Source of the DNA: Hyphomicrobiales bacterium
Lineage (GTDB): Bacteria > Pseudomonadota > Alphaproteobacteria > Rhizobiales > Rhizobiaceae
Length of the DNA stretch: 64,000 nt
NCBI GenBank assembly: GCA_030456445.1
Contig: JAKDNM010000004.1
Span: forward strand, 1-64,000
Direction: 5' to 3'
This document shows, piece by piece, positions 42,694-53,442 of the stretch; position 1 is the first letter of the stretch; the number at the start of each line of letters is the position of its first letter. The notes under the pieces were generated by a model. That model was not told the DNA's origin and searched no databases. It saw nothing but the letters and a program-made list of their open reading frames with translations. The translations under genes and the position numbers were made by a program.

Positions 42694-44391
42694 ATGACAA
42701 TTAATGGATGGATACAGATCCTGGTCTTTCTCGGGATCGCGATCGCGTTGGTGAAGCCGCTTGGCGGATACATTGCGCGTGTCATGAATGGTGAGCGCAC
42801 GATCCTCTCGACCATTTTCGGACCGTTGGAACGCGGCTTGTACCGCATCGCGGGAACGAGCGAGAAAGAGGAGCAGCACTGGACAACCTACCTGGCCGCG
42901 ATGTTGTTCTTTAATCTGGCGGGCTTTGCGCTCCTATATCTCCTGCAGCGCGTGCAAGGTGGATTGCCCTTCAATCCAGCAGGAATGGGACCAGTCAGCG
43001 CCGACTCGTCGTTCAATACGGCGGTCAGCTTTATGACCAACACCAACTGGCAAGGCTATGGTGGCGAAACCACCATGAGCTACCTGACCCAGATGGCCGG
43101 CATCACGGTGCAGAACTTCGTGTCGGCGGCCGTAGGCGTGGCGGGAGCGATGGCGATTATCCGCGGTTTTTCTCGCGCGTCGGCCACGACGGTCGGAAAC
43201 TTCTGGGTCGATCTGACCCGAAGCACGCTTTATATCCTCTTGCCGATCTGCATTGTCGGCAGCCTGGTGCTTGTCTGGCAGGGCGTTCCGCAAAACCTTA
43301 ATCCCTATACCGTTGCGACCACAGTCGAAGGGGCACAGCAAACCATCGCGCAAGGGCCCGTCGCTTCGCAAATGATCATCAAGCATCTTGGCACGAATGG
43401 GGGCGGCTTCTTCAACGCCAACTCCTCGCATCCTTTTGAAAATCCGACTGCATTGACCAACCTGATTCACATGCTGGCGATCTATTCGATCTCATTTGCG
43501 ATGCTGAACGTATTCGGCCGCATGGTCGGCAATCAAAAGCAGGGTTGGGCACTTCTCGGTGTGGTGCTCAGTATTGTCGTGGTCGGCATCAGCGTCATCT
43601 ATTGGGCAGAAAGTGCCGGCAATCCGCTGCTGCATGCCATGGGCCTGGAAGGCGGCAACATGGAGGGCAAGGAAACGCGCTTCGGTTTGGCCCTCTCCTC
43701 CCTGTTCGCGGTGGTGACCACCTCGGCCTCGACAGGCGCCGTCAACACAATGCACGACAGCTTGATGCCGCTGGGCGGTCTCGTCCCGATATTCAACATG
43801 CAGATTCCACCGCTCGGCGGCATTGGAGCCGGTGTCTACGGCACGCTGGTTTTCGCAATCCTGGCAGTGTTCATTGCCGGCCTTATGGTCGGGCGCACAC
43901 CGGAATATATCGGCAAGAAGATCGAGGCGAAGGAAATCAAGATGAGCATCCTTGCGATGCTCGGGCCCTCGCTTGCGATCCTCGCATTGACCGCGATCGC
44001 CGTAGTTGTCCCGGCCGGGCTGTCGAGCATTCAGGACGCTGGTCCGCATGGGTTGAGCGAGGTGTTGTATGCCTTCACATCAGGCGCGAACAACAATGGC
44101 AGCGCCTTTGCGGGCCTCAATGCGAACACGCCCTTCTACAACATTGCTATCGGCCTTGCGATGCTGATGGGGCGCTTCTTGCTGATCGTGCCTGTCCTTG
44201 CGATCGCTGGGTCTCTGGCTGCCAAGAAAAGTGTCCCGGCGTCGACGGGTACGCTGCCGACCACGGGACCGCTGTTTATCGGTCTTGTGGTGGGCGTCAC
44301 GCTGATCGTCGGCGGCCTGACATTCTTCCCCGTGCTGGCGCTTGGCCCGATCGTCGAGCACTTCGCCATGATGGCGGGCCAGACCTTCTGA
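42694..44391 (+). CDS. kdpA: K+-transporting ATPase subunit KdpA
   Basis: A 565-residue polytopic protein. All four selectivity-filter loops are readable ([55 protein letters not shown]). It is the K+-binding channel-like subunit of the high-affinity KdpFABC pump. Length and motifs are normal. Unlike E. coli, where kdpB follows closely, a 222-base spacer with a strong hairpin follows. Confidence 0.97.
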   Translation: MTINGWIQILVFLGIAIALVKPLGGYIARVMNGERTILSTIFGPLERGLYRIAGTSEKEEQHWTTYLAAMLFFNLAGFALLYLLQRVQGGLPFNPAGMGPVSADSSFNTAVSFMTNTNWQGYGGETTMSYLTQMAGITVQNFVSAAVGVAGAMAIIRGFSRASATTVGNFWVDLTRSTLYILLPICIVGSLVLVWQGVPQNLNPYTVATTVEGAQQTIAQGPVASQMIIKHLGTNGGGFFNANSSHPFENPTALTNLIHMLAIYSISFAMLNVFGRMVGNQKQGWALLGVVLSIVVVGISVIYWAESAGNPLLHAMGLEGGNMEGKETRFGLALSSLFAVVTTSASTGAVNTMHDSLMPLGGLVPIFNMQIPPLGGIGAGVYGTLVFAILAVFIAGLMVGRTPEYIGKKIEAKEIKMSILAMLGPSLAILALTAIAVVVPAGLSSIQDAGPHGLSEVLYAFTSGANNNGSAFAGLNANTPFYNIAIGLAMLMGRFLLIVPVLAIAGSLAAKKSVPASTGTLPTTGPLFIGLVVGVTLIVGGLTFFPVLALGPIVEHFAMMAGQTF

Positions 44392-44440
44392 GATCCGTGA
44401 CGGTAGCAAGATGGCTGACATCGATCAGGGTCGCTGTGAA

Positions 44441-44468
44441 CCCTCGCTCCAGATGCCTGGAGCGAGGG
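44441..44468 (+). other. Strong stem-loop between kdpA and kdpB
   Basis: CCCTCGCTCCAG and CTGGAGCGAGGG form a perfect 12-bp stem with a 4-base loop. No T-run follows, so it is not a standard terminator. It may tune the KdpA:KdpB ratio by mRNA processing, stabilisation or partial termination. Confidence 0.8.
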
Positions 44469-44613
44469 TGGGCCGAGCCGACAGGAGCATCGAGCATCTG
44501 CCGGCAGACACTAATGCTGGGGTCGTCATGTTCCTTGTTGAATTCAAATTGAATTGCTCGCGGCGGTTTGACCAGGGAGTCGACCTCCAAGAACAACTGC
44601 GCTGGAGTTTCCA

Positions 44614-46683
44614 ATGAACCAGTCCAAATCCGTGAGCATAATGGACGCTCGCATACTCGCCCCGGCAATCGGCGACGCGTTTCGGAAACTGAATCCGAAA
44701 AGTCTCGCCAGAAATCCGGTCATGTTCGTGGTCGCAATCGTCTCCGTCCTGACCACGGTGCTTCTCTTAAAAGACATAGCGGCGGGAGCCGACCATGTCG
44801 GCTTCTCATTGCAGATCGTGTTGTGGCTATGGTTTACGGTATTGTTCGCCAACTTCGCCGAAGCGGTGGCGGAAGGACGAGGCAAGGCGCAAGCGGACTC
44901 GCTGCGCCGCACGCGCAGCGAAACCCAGGCAAAACTGCTTTCGAACGGCAGCCGTGAATACAAGATGGTTCCCGGCAACGGCCTGAAGGTTGGGGACATT
45001 GTCCTGGTCGAACCGGGCGACATCATCCCCTCTGATGGCGAGGTGGTGGAGGGTGTAGCCTCTGTCAACGAAGCGGCCATCACCGGCGAGTCTGCCCCGG
45101 TGATCCGCGAGTCTGGCGGCGACCGTTCTGCTGTTACCGGCGGCACGCAAGTGCTGTCTGACTGGATCAAGGTTCGCATCACCGCTGCGGCCGGCTCGAC
45201 GTTCATCGACAAGATGATCGCTCTTGTTGAGGGCGCCGAGCGTCAGAAGACGCCGAACGAAATCGCGCTCAACATCCTGCTCGCCGGTATGACGCTGATT
45301 TTCGTTTTGGCCGTGGTAACCATTCCGAGTTTCGCCACCTATTCCGGCGGCATGGTTCCGGTGATCGTGTTGGTCGCCCTGTTTGTCACGCTGATCCCGA
45401 CCACGATCGGCGCATTACTATCCGCGATCGGCATTGCCGGCATGGATCGATTGGTACGGTTCAATGTTCTGGCGATGTCCGGCCGCGCGGTCGAAGCCGC
45501 CGGCGATGTCGATACGCTTCTGCTCGACAAGACCGGCACGATCACGCTGGGCAACCGTCAGGCCAGCGAGTTCCGGCCCATCAAGGGCGTTAGCGAGCAG
45601 GAGCTTGCCGATGCAGCGCAGCTTGCATCGCTCGCCGATGAAACGCCGGAAGGCCGCTCGATCGTCGTGCTTGCCAAGGAGAAGTACGGCATCCGTGCGC
45701 GCGATATGGCAAGCCTCAACGCCACTTTCGTTCCGTTCACTGCGCAGACGCGCATGAGCGGCGTCGACCTCGACGGCTCGTCCATACGCAAAGGCGCGGT
45801 CGACGCGGTTCTGAAGCATGTGGAACTTGCCACGATCGCAACAGGTGCTCCTCGCGCCAGTTCTGAGAGCATGCGTGCTATTCAGGGTGTCGCCGACGAA
45901 TTCGCGAAGGCCGGCGGCACGCCGCTCGCCGTGGTCAAGGATGGGCGGCTGCTCGGCGTGATCTACCTCAAGGACATCGTCAAGGGCGGAATCCGCGAGC
46001 GCTTCGCCGAGCTGCGGCGTATGGGTATCCGCACTGTGATGATCACCGGCGATAACCCGATGACAGCGGCCGCTATTGCTGCCGAGGCTGGCGTGGATGA
46101 TTTCCTTGCCCAGGCGACACCAGAGAACAAGCTGGCGCTGATCCGCGAGGAGCAGGCCAAGGGCAAACTCGTTGCCATGTGCGGCGATGGCACCAACGAT
46201 GCCCCGGCACTTGCACAGGCTGATGTCGGCGTTGCGATGAACACCGGCACCGTGGCTGCACGTGAGGCCGGCAACATGGTCGACCTCGACAGCGATCCGA
46301 CGAAGCTGATCGAAATCGTGGAGATCGGCAAGCAACTGCTGATGACACGCGGGGCGCTGACGACTTTCTCGATCGCCAACGATATCGCCAAATACTTCGC
46401 GATCATTCCTGCGATATTCCTCGCCTTCTATCCGCAGCTTGGCGCACTCAACGTCATGGACCTTGCCTCGCCGCAGAGTGCGATCCTGTCTGCCATCATC
46501 TTCAATGCTCTCATCATCGTTGCGCTGATCCCCCTGTCTCTAAAGGGTGTGAGATATCGTGCGATCGGCGCGGGCTCGCTGTTGTCGCGTAATCTTCTGA
46601 TCTACGGGCTGGGCGGCATCCTGGTTCCCTTCGCGGGTATCAAACTCATCGACATGGCGATCACCGCCGCTGGCCTCGCGTAA
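44614..46683 (+). CDS. kdpB: K+-transporting ATPase subunit KdpB
   Basis: A 689-residue P-type ATPase. Phosphorylation loop [12 protein letters not shown], actuator TGES ([10 protein letters not shown]) and hinge [20 protein letters not shown] are intact. It hydrolyses ATP to drive K+ uptake with KdpA. GGAG lies six bases before the ATG. Confidence 0.97.
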   Translation: MNQSKSVSIMDARILAPAIGDAFRKLNPKSLARNPVMFVVAIVSVLTTVLLLKDIAAGADHVGFSLQIVLWLWFTVLFANFAEAVAEGRGKAQADSLRRTRSETQAKLLSNGSREYKMVPGNGLKVGDIVLVEPGDIIPSDGEVVEGVASVNEAAITGESAPVIRESGGDRSAVTGGTQVLSDWIKVRITAAAGSTFIDKMIALVEGAERQKTPNEIALNILLAGMTLIFVLAVVTIPSFATYSGGMVPVIVLVALFVTLIPTTIGALLSAIGIAGMDRLVRFNVLAMSGRAVEAAGDVDTLLLDKTGTITLGNRQASEFRPIKGVSEQELADAAQLASLADETPEGRSIVVLAKEKYGIRARDMASLNATFVPFTAQTRMSGVDLDGSSIRKGAVDAVLKHVELATIATGAPRASSESMRAIQGVADEFAKAGGTPLAVVKDGRLLGVIYLKDIVKGGIRERFAELRRMGIRTVMITGDNPMTAAAIAAEAGVDDFLAQATPENKLALIREEQAKGKLVAMCGDGTNDAPALAQADVGVAMNTGTVAAREAGNMVDLDSDPTKLIEIVEIGKQLLMTRGALTTFSIANDIAKYFAIIPAIFLAFYPQLGALNVMDLASPQSAILSAIIFNALIIVALIPLSLKGVRYRAIGAGSLLSRNLLIYGLGGILVPFAGIKLIDMAITAAGLA

Positions 46684-46756
46684 GGCGAGATAGACCATAG
46701 GCAATCTTTCCGCGTGCCTGCTGTGGTTCAGCGGCGCAACAATCGGGACAAATACG

Positions 46757-47332
46757 ATGCTCAAGCAAATTCGACCGGCGATACTTATGATCGTCGCCTT
46801 CACCATCATCACCGGGCTTGTTTATCCGCTCGGTATCACCGGCATCGCCCAGGCAATCTTTCCGTTCCAGGCGAATGGGAGCCTTATCGAGCGCAACGGC
46901 ACGGTCGTGGGCTCCGAACTGATCGGACAGCGGTTCACCGGCGAACGTTATTTCCATCCCCGGCCGTCAGCGGCGGGAGAAGACGGCTATGATGCTGCCG
47001 CGTCGGGCGGCTCCAACTATGGTCCGACGAGCCAGGCGCTAAGAGACCGCGTTGCGACGGACGTCAAGGCGTTGCGGGCGGAAAACGGCAATACGGCTGT
47101 TCCCATGGACCTTGTTACGGCCTCGGGGAGCGGCCTTGACCCCCATATTTCGCCAGACGCTGCCTATTTCCAGGTTGCTCGGGTTGCCAAAGCGCGGGGC
47201 ATTGACGAGGGGGTCGTGCGTGCGCTCGTCGACAAGCATGTGGAGCCGCGCATGCTCGGCTTCATGGGTGAGCCGGTGGTCAACGTTCTCAAGCTGAACC
47301 TGGCCCTGGACGACGCTAATCGGGCTGAATGA
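46757..47332 (+). CDS. kdpC: K+-transporting ATPase subunit KdpC
   Basis: A 191-residue protein with one N-terminal membrane helix ([20 protein letters not shown]) and a periplasmic domain with [26 protein letters not shown] and [11 protein letters not shown], all characteristic of KdpC. The spacer before it contains a weaker AGGCA/TGCCT pairing flanked by ACCA/TGGT. Confidence 0.96.
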   Translation: MLKQIRPAILMIVAFTIITGLVYPLGITGIAQAIFPFQANGSLIERNGTVVGSELIGQRFTGERYFHPRPSAAGEDGYDAAASGGSNYGPTSQALRDRVATDVKALRAENGNTAVPMDLVTASGSGLDPHISPDAAYFQVARVAKARGIDEGVVRALVDKHVEPRMLGFMGEPVVNVLKLNLALDDANRAE

Positions 47333-47335
47333 AAT

Positions 47336-47366
47336 GGTCAGAACGTCTAGACTAGACGTCCTGACC
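47336..47366 (+). other. Long palindrome between kdpC and kdpD
   Basis: GGTCAGAACGTCTAG and CTAGACGTCCTGACC pair around one base with a single mismatch. It begins just after the kdpC stop and ends 20 bases before kdpD. It could be a hairpin separating pump from sensor expression, or an operator. Confidence 0.75.
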
Positions 47367-47386
47367 GGTGATCTGGAGCCATAGAC

Positions 47387-50092
47387 GTGTCCGACGAACC
47401 TGTACGAGAGCAAGATCGGCCTTCGCCGGACGCGTTGTTGGAAGACGCCCAGCGGGCAAGCCGCGGCCGTCTCAAGATATTTCTCGGGGCAGCGCCCGGC
47501 GTCGGAAAGACCTATGAGATGCTCATGTCGGGCCGCGCTTTGCGGGCCGAGGGTGTCGATGTCGTTATTGGGGTAGTGGAAACGCATGGAAGGGCTGAAA
47601 CCCAAGCCCTGGTCGAAGGCTTCGAGATCATTCCGCGTCGCGACGTTTCATATCGTGGCCGGGTTCTCGATGCGATGGACATCGATGCCGTCCTTGCTCG
47701 AGAACCTGCTCTGGTGCTTGTCGACGAGCTTGCCCATACCAACGCTCCGGGCAGTCGGCATCCCAAGCGCTATCTCGATGTCGAGGAATTGCTCGCCAAA
47801 GGGATCGACGTCTACAGCACTCTCAACATCCAGCACGTAGAGAGCCTCAACGACGTCGTCGCCCAGATTACGCGGATCCGCGTGCGAGAAACCGTCCCGG
47901 ATTCGATCATCGATCGGGCAGACGACATCGAGATCATCGACATCACCCCCGGTGATCTCATTAAGCGGCTGAATGAGGGTAAGGTCTATCTCCCGAACAC
48001 AGCGAAGCGGGCAACGCAAAACTATTTCTCGCCGAGCAATCTTACGGCATTGCGTGAGCTGGCGCTGCGGCGTACGGCGCAACGCGTCGACGATCAGCTC
48101 GTCACCCATATGCAGGCGCATGCGATCGCCGGCCCCTGGTCGGCGGGAGAGCGCGTTCTCGTGTGCATCAACGAGCGAGCTGGCGCCATGGCGCTCGTTC
48201 GCTATGGACGTAGGCAAGCCGATCGGCTGCGGGCACGTTGGGCCACAGTCCATGTGGAGAACAGCAAGGACGCGCGTCTATCCGAAGCCCAGAAGGATAA
48301 AATCGCGACTGCCCTGCGGCTTGCTGAGCAACTGGGGGCGGAAGCGGTCACTTTGTCGGGTGAGAACGTTGCCCAAGAGATTTTGGCCTACGCTTCTGCG
48401 AACAACTATACACACGTCATCGTCGGCATGCCGACAACGCCGCGATGGCGGGAGATCTTCGCAGGCTCAGTCTCGCACGAACTGATCCGCGCCAAGACGG
48501 ATGTCAGCGTCCATGTAATCTCACCCGGCAATGAAGAGGATACTCGACGCCCTGCGTCCGTGAGCGCCCGACATAACAAGCGCCTGGACGTCGGTCACTA
48601 TCTTTGGAGCATGCTTTACGTCGCCGTGGCATTCGGCATAGGAGCGGCGCTCTCGCGCTTTCTGGACGTCCGCAATATCGCGCTCGTCTTTCTGATGGCC
48701 GTGCTCGCCGCGGCGATGGGCGGCGGCCTGTGGCCGGCGCTGTTTGCCTCTGTGCTGAGCGCGCTCGTCTTTAACTTCTTCTTCCTCGAGCCCCTCTACA
48801 CGTTGGTTATAGGCGACCCGGAGAGCGTTGTCGCCTTCACCTTTTTCCTCGGCATAGCGGTCATCGCAAGCAATCTGGCGAGTCGGGTCCAGCGGCAGGC
48901 CGTGACCGCGCGTCAACGCGCGAAATCCACCGAGGCGCTTTACTTATTCAGCAAGAAGCTCGCCGGTGCCGGGACGCTGGACGATGTCTTGTGGGCGACC
49001 GTCTACCAGATCGCGTCAATGCTGCAGGTCAAGGTCGTGGTGCTTTTGCCTGAAAACGGCCGGATCACGGTTCAGGCGGGCTATCCGCCCGACGACACGC
49101 TTGACGACGCCGACATCGCGGCCGCGCAATGGGCCTGGGAACATGACAAGCCGGCGGGCCGAGGCGCCGACACACTGCCGGGGGCCAAACGTTTGTATCT
49201 GCCGTTGAAGACTGGCAGAACCCAAGTTGGCGTGATCGGTCTGGACAATGACAAGCAAGGGCCGGTATTGACACCTGTCGAACGACGATTGCTGGATTCT
49301 CTGGCTGACCAGGCCGCGCTGGCAATCGAGCGGATTCAATTGGTGGCGGATGTCGACAATGCGCGTCATGCAGCCGAGGCGGACAAACTGCGCTCTGCGC
49401 TGCTGACGTCACTATCCCACGATCTCAAGACGCCACTGGCTTCCATACTCGGCTCTGCGGGAACATTGAGGGACTATTCAGCTTCTCTAACTGATACAGG
49501 ACGGATCGAACTGCTTTCAACTATCGTTGAAGAGGCGGAACGGTTGAACCGCTTCATTGCCAATCTCCTCGACATGACCCGGCTTGTTTCCGGCGCGGCG
49601 GCGGTTTCGCTATCGCCACTGTTCGTTGGGGACAGCGTCGGGAGCGCTTTGCGCCGCGCTGAAAAAATCCTCATCCATCATAAGGTCGAACTCGCGGTGC
49701 CATCCGATCTGCCAATGGTGCGGCTCGATCCGGTTCTGTTCGACCAGGTTTTGTTCAATCTGCTCGACAATGCGCGCAAATATGCTCCGGCTGGGTCGCT
49801 GATTTCAATCAGGGGATGGGCAGACGATACCGATGTTGTGATGCAGATTATCGATGAAGGGCCTGGTATCCCAACCGGCGATCTCACCAAGGTTTTCGAC
49901 AGCTTCTATCGCGTTCGCAAGAAAGACAGTGTCCATGCGGGCACCGGACTAGGGCTATCCATCTGTAAAGGATTTGTCGAGGCAATGGGTGGGACCATCA
50001 CTGTGACCAATCGAGCTGATCGCCCCGGGGCGATATTCACACTCCGGTTTCCGATGGGACCAGAGCAAATGCATTTGGAAGGCAAGATATGA
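47387..50092 (+). CDS. kdpD: Osmosensitive K+ channel histidine kinase KdpD
   Basis: A 901-residue protein starting at GTG after GGAG. Domains in order: KdpD N-terminal domain with Walker A GAAPGVGKTYEM and VLVDELAHTNAPG, a universal-stress-protein-like domain, four clustered membrane helices (about 400-500), a GAF-like region, then HisKA SLSHDLKTPLASI and an ATPase domain (NLLDNARKYAP, DEGPGIP, GTGLGLSI). It senses low K+ or salt stress. It overlaps kdpE by four bases. Confidence 0.97.
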   Translation: MSDEPVREQDRPSPDALLEDAQRASRGRLKIFLGAAPGVGKTYEMLMSGRALRAEGVDVVIGVVETHGRAETQALVEGFEIIPRRDVSYRGRVLDAMDIDAVLAREPALVLVDELAHTNAPGSRHPKRYLDVEELLAKGIDVYSTLNIQHVESLNDVVAQITRIRVRETVPDSIIDRADDIEIIDITPGDLIKRLNEGKVYLPNTAKRATQNYFSPSNLTALRELALRRTAQRVDDQLVTHMQAHAIAGPWSAGERVLVCINERAGAMALVRYGRRQADRLRARWATVHVENSKDARLSEAQKDKIATALRLAEQLGAEAVTLSGENVAQEILAYASANNYTHVIVGMPTTPRWREIFAGSVSHELIRAKTDVSVHVISPGNEEDTRRPASVSARHNKRLDVGHYLWSMLYVAVAFGIGAALSRFLDVRNIALVFLMAVLAAAMGGGLWPALFASVLSALVFNFFFLEPLYTLVIGDPESVVAFTFFLGIAVIASNLASRVQRQAVTARQRAKSTEALYLFSKKLAGAGTLDDVLWATVYQIASMLQVKVVVLLPENGRITVQAGYPPDDTLDDADIAAAQWAWEHDKPAGRGADTLPGAKRLYLPLKTGRTQVGVIGLDNDKQGPVLTPVERRLLDSLADQAALAIERIQLVADVDNARHAAEADKLRSALLTSLSHDLKTPLASILGSAGTLRDYSASLTDTGRIELLSTIVEEAERLNRFIANLLDMTRLVSGAAAVSLSPLFVGDSVGSALRRAEKILIHHKVELAVPSDLPMVRLDPVLFDQVLFNLLDNARKYAPAGSLISIRGWADDTDVVMQIIDEGPGIPTGDLTKVFDSFYRVRKKDSVHAGTGLGLSICKGFVEAMGGTITVTNRADRPGAIFTLRFPMGPEQMHLEGKI

Positions 50093-50787
50093 GTACCTCC
50101 GTAGTCAAGATACTCGTCGTCGATGACGAACCGCCAATAAGGAAGCTTTTGCGTGTCGGGCTGACGACCGAAGGCTATGCCATGGTCGAGGCCGAGAATG
50201 CTGAGCAGGCTATTGCGCTCGTTGCAGCCGAGAAGCCTGATTTGATCCTGCTTGACCTCGGCCTGCCCGACATGTCGGGACATGATCTGCTTGAGCGTTG
50301 GCGGTCCGAACTCGTCGAACTGCCGATTGTCATCCTGTCGAGCCGCACCGATGAATCCGGGATTGTCAAGGCGCTGGAACTCGGAGCTGACGATTATGTT
50401 ACCAAGCCCTTCGGGATGCGGGAGTTGGCGGCGCGCATTCGTGTCGCCCTGAGACACAAGCTCCAGCAGCACGGTGAACGCCCAATATTCCAGGTGGGCG
50501 ACCTGTCCGTCGACTTGGTGAAGCGGATCGTCAAGGTCGCAGATAAGGAGGTGAAGCTGTCGCCGAAGGAATATGACATCCTGCGCGTTCTCGTGCAGCA
50601 CGCAGGCAAGGTTATCACCCACCAGCACATACTCAAGCATGTCTGGAACGAGGGAGCAGATGTACAGTATCTTCGGGTCTATGTGCGCCAGTTGCGTCAA
50701 AAAATTGAGGCAACACCCGATCAGCCGCAATACATCCTTACCGAAACAGGCGTCGGTTATCGCCTCCGCGAACCGGAAAGTGACTGA
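50089..50787 (+). CDS. kdpE: KDP operon response regulator KdpE
   Basis: A 232-residue OmpR-family regulator. The receiver has ILVVDDEPPIRKLL, phospho-acceptor LLDLGLPDMSG, and TKPFGMRELAARI. The winged helix ends with YVRQLRQKIE and TETGVGYRL. ATGA overlap with kdpD. It activates kdpFABC when phosphorylated by KdpD. Confidence 0.96.
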   Translation: MSTSVVKILVVDDEPPIRKLLRVGLTTEGYAMVEAENAEQAIALVAAEKPDLILLDLGLPDMSGHDLLERWRSELVELPIVILSSRTDESGIVKALELGADDYVTKPFGMRELAARIRVALRHKLQQHGERPIFQVGDLSVDLVKRIVKVADKEVKLSPKEYDILRVLVQHAGKVITHQHILKHVWNEGADVQYLRVYVRQLRQKIEATPDQPQYILTETGVGYRLREPESD

Positions 50788-50829
50788 CTGTCTCCCTACC
50801 TTTTCGCACGATTTAATGTGAGTAGCCTT

Positions 50830-51282
50830 ATGAATCTTTCATCCGTCATCAAGCCAGAGGATGTGATCCTTGATCTTTCAGTCGCGACAAAGGCCAGCTT
50901 GATCAACCGTTTGGCCAGGCATGCCGCTGCTCGGACCGGCATCGGCGAACAGATTATCCATTCCGCCCTTCTTGGTCGGGAGCGATTTGGTTCGACCGGG
51001 ATCGGGAATGGCGTTGCTGTGCCGCACGCGCCGGTCGTCGGTCTTGTGGAGCCCTTCGCTGCATTGGTGATCCTGAAGAGGCCGATCGATTTTGAGGCGG
51101 TGGACGATCTGCCCGTAGACATCGTTTTCGTGTTGCTCTCTGCCCCCGAAACAACTAGCGACCATCTGAAGGTCCTTGCGACAGTGGCGCGTAAAACGCG
51201 CGAGCAGCCGACCCTTCAAATGTTGCGAAGCGCCGAGTCCCCGGCTGCGGCCTATTCGATTTTGGTGGAACAGGCAGAATGA
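50830..51282 (+). CDS. ptsN: PTS-Ntr EIIA-like protein (ptsN paralogue) linked to kdp
   Basis: About 150 residues from MNLSSVIKPEDVILDLSVAT; a GTG four codons earlier is the ORF-track start. The phospho-histidine lies in GNGVAVPHAP, and PIDFEAVDDLPVDIVFVLL and DHLKVLATVARKTRE are typical EIIA-Ntr positions. EIIA-Ntr is known to bind KdpD in E. coli and stimulate it when unphosphorylated. Placement 42 bases after kdpE suggests a dedicated copy that tunes this Kdp system. No ptsP or ptsO is nearby. Confidence 0.9.
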   Translation: MNLSSVIKPEDVILDLSVATKASLINRLARHAAARTGIGEQIIHSALLGRERFGSTGIGNGVAVPHAPVVGLVEPFAALVILKRPIDFEAVDDLPVDIVFVLLSAPETTSDHLKVLATVARKTREQPTLQMLRSAESPAAAYSILVEQAE

Positions 51283-51778
51283 CAGGATTCGTTGTGGTTC
51301 CGGATTCGCTCGTTGTCGGTTTGTACTTCCATATGAAGATCCATGCGCAATATTTCATGAGAAACGCCTCTCCGAATATCTGGCGCATCAAAAATGCGAC
51401 GAACATAGCTGGGTTTCCTTTGCCCGCGCCATCCGACTAGCAAGGCGCATGAATGGATAGTATGGATCGTGAGGGGCCAAGAACGCCTGCCTCGGCAAGG
51501 ATCTCTTCGATCTAAGTGCGCTCCCATTCTTGCTGGCTTCTGCGGAGAGCCGCAGCTTCCGGAGCATTTGAAGAGTTGGGGCGGTACGCTGCCACGGTTA
51601 ATCGCGGAGTACAGCTGTCGGGTTTGGCCTAGTGTCCCGCCGCAGCACATCGAAGCATCATCCGGGTGGCGGTATGCACGCTGCACCGCGCGACATGCGA
51701 AACCGGGCTGCCGTTGGCGCTCCTCCCGAGATTGAAAGCGAGATTGTTTATCGTCAAGCCGCGCATCCTGATCGTTAA
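51283..51778. other. Degraded region after ptsN
   Basis: No intact gene. At about 51752-51790 one frame reads VKPRILIVKDEPD, similar to the start of a response-regulator receiver domain. It runs straight into the TetR remnant in another frame. The 190-residue minus-strand ORF looks like a shadow. Confidence 0.35.
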
Positions 51779-52309
51779 GGACGAGCCGGACAGGCACCGA
51801 CCCTCTACTGGCACTTCCCTTCAAAACAGGTTCTGCTCGACCAGATGGCCGATGCGTTGATCGTCTCGGTCATGGAAACGGTGGATGTCGGCGCGGAGCC
51901 GGACATTGTGCTTTGCTCGTTGGCCAGAGCGTTGCGATCAGCCCTGCTGTCGCGGCGAGATGGTGCGCGGATTTATGCCGGCACTTATGTAATGGGTGAA
52001 AACGTGCTCACGGTCGCCGACGCCGTGCTAACGGCGCTTTTGCGCAAAGGGCTCGATCCCCGCATCGCAACCGATGCGATGTTCAACCTCGTCTATTATG
52101 TGCTCGGATTCTGCATCGAGGAGCAAGGATTTTCCGAGCGGTGGGGAGAAGAAACGGATACGTCCGTGTTGCGGCGCCAATTTGTCGCTGCGACCGCGGA
52201 ACGATTCCCCGCCCTCAGCCAGTGTGCCGAACCAATTCTCGCGGGCAGCTTCGACGATAGGTTCGAACGGGGTCTCGTGACATTTTTGGACGGGCTTAGC
52301 TCGCGGTGA
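51779..52309 (+). pseudogene. TetR-family regulator lacking most of its DNA-binding domain
   Basis: The frame after an in-frame TAA reads QAPTLYWHFPSKQVLLDQMA, the recognition-helix end of a TetR HTH. It continues into a TetR C-terminal ligand-binding domain (ARALRSALLSRRDGARIYAGTYV, FNLVYYVLGFCIEEQGF) to a normal end. The first 25-30 residues of the HTH are missing or replaced. The ORF-track ATG at 51845 would give only the ligand domain. Probably a decapitated regulator at a recombination joint. Confidence 0.7.
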
Positions 52310-52761
52310 CCGCAATGAACGGGAGATTGCCACCAATTTGCGCCCGCACATTTGCTTCAACGTCGCGAAACGGGCCGCTTGGATTGTACACAAGAAAACG
52401 GCAGGCCCATCGTGGATGGATAGGCTCAACACGAGCTCGTCCTGTTGAGCGGCTTGCATATTTCAAGGCCAACGAACCAGCGCGCTTGCGCGAACGCTGC
52501 GGCACATAAGGCAAGAGCCAGAGGTGATAAGCCGAGTGGCGGATGGTCGAACGTAATCGCGCTCCCGAGCTGGGATCAAGCCGGGGACGCCGCCGGGCAA
52601 GCAAGACGACTTTCTCCATCGACCATCGTTGGTGCGATGCCGATATAGCAGCGGCGCCCTTCTTTCATCGGTTTCTGGCGGGCGCGGTGCTGTATGAAAC
52701 CATGCGTCGGCCAAGCGGTTGCGGTGCGCGACATGTATCGATGTTTTCGGCATGTCATGGG
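52310..52761. other. Intergenic, no gene recognised
   Basis: Chance frames only; a short plus-strand stretch near 52640 (CDADIAAAPFFHRFLAG) faintly recalls the end of a glutathione transferase, but is too short to support. Confidence 0.3.
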
Positions 52762-53442
52762 CTAGGAGGCTATTCCGACCCAGCCACGGAAGGAGAAGGC
52801 GGCGTAAAACAGTTCAATGCCAGTGAACCCGGCCTCTCGCAGCAGGTCTTCTTCCTGAGTCGGGGTGAGCAATGGCAGCCGCTCCGTCATCATCCTGCCC
52901 GTGGCTGCCGCCTTCGCCCAATCAAGCCCCTCGTGATCTCCGAAGGCGGCCGAACGCGTCATCCAGCGTTCGGGGTCGGGACCGGGTGCCGAGTGCTCCG
53001 CGATCACAAGCCTGGTATCCGGCTTGAGACGGCGGCGAATGTCCTTCAACGTCTGCAGTCGCTGATCCCGGTCGATGTGATGCAGCGTGAGAAGGCATGT
53101 CGCGCCGTCGAACGGGTCGGTGGGTACTTGATCGATGGTGCCCTGGATCAGATCGACACGATCCGTAAAAGGCGTGAGCGTCTGGCGCGCCAGGTCCAGC
53201 ATTGCGGGCGAGGGATCAACGCCGGTGAAACGCCAGGCCGGCTGCGCCTCGGCCATCGCCCTGGTTTCCATGCCGCCTCCCGCGCCGACAACGAGTATAT
53301 GCGCGTCTGCCGGTGCTTCTTCGGCAAGAAGCAACATCACCATGCGATGGAGATCGGCGAGCCCCGGCACCTTGAGAGGGGCGTTGGCCGCGTAGGAAGC
53401 GATGGCGGCCGGGTCGATGAAGGGTGCGTGTTTGTGATTCAT
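52762..53442 (-). CDS. Class I SAM-dependent methyltransferase
   Basis: A 226-residue protein. The SAM motif ILVVGAGGGMETRAMAE, acidic GVDPSPAMLDLA and post-motif TCLLTLHHIDRDQRLQ are clear. Substrate unknown. It overlaps the upstream flavoprotein by four bases and is co-transcribed under the divergent Rrf2 control region. Confidence 0.85.
   Translation of the reverse strand: MNHKHAPFIDPAAIASYAANAPLKVPGLADLHRMVMLLLAEEAPADAHILVVGAGGGMETRAMAEAQPAWRFTGVDPSPAMLDLARQTLTPFTDRVDLIQGTIDQVPTDPFDGATCLLTLHHIDRDQRLQTLKDIRRRLKPDTRLVIAEHSAPGPDPERWMTRSAAFGDHEGLDWAKAAATGRMMTERLPLLTPTQEEDLLREAGFTGIELFYAAFSFRGWVGIAS

Noticed and set aside
45418-46335. 305-residue minus-strand ORF
   Set aside because: Antisense to kdpB.
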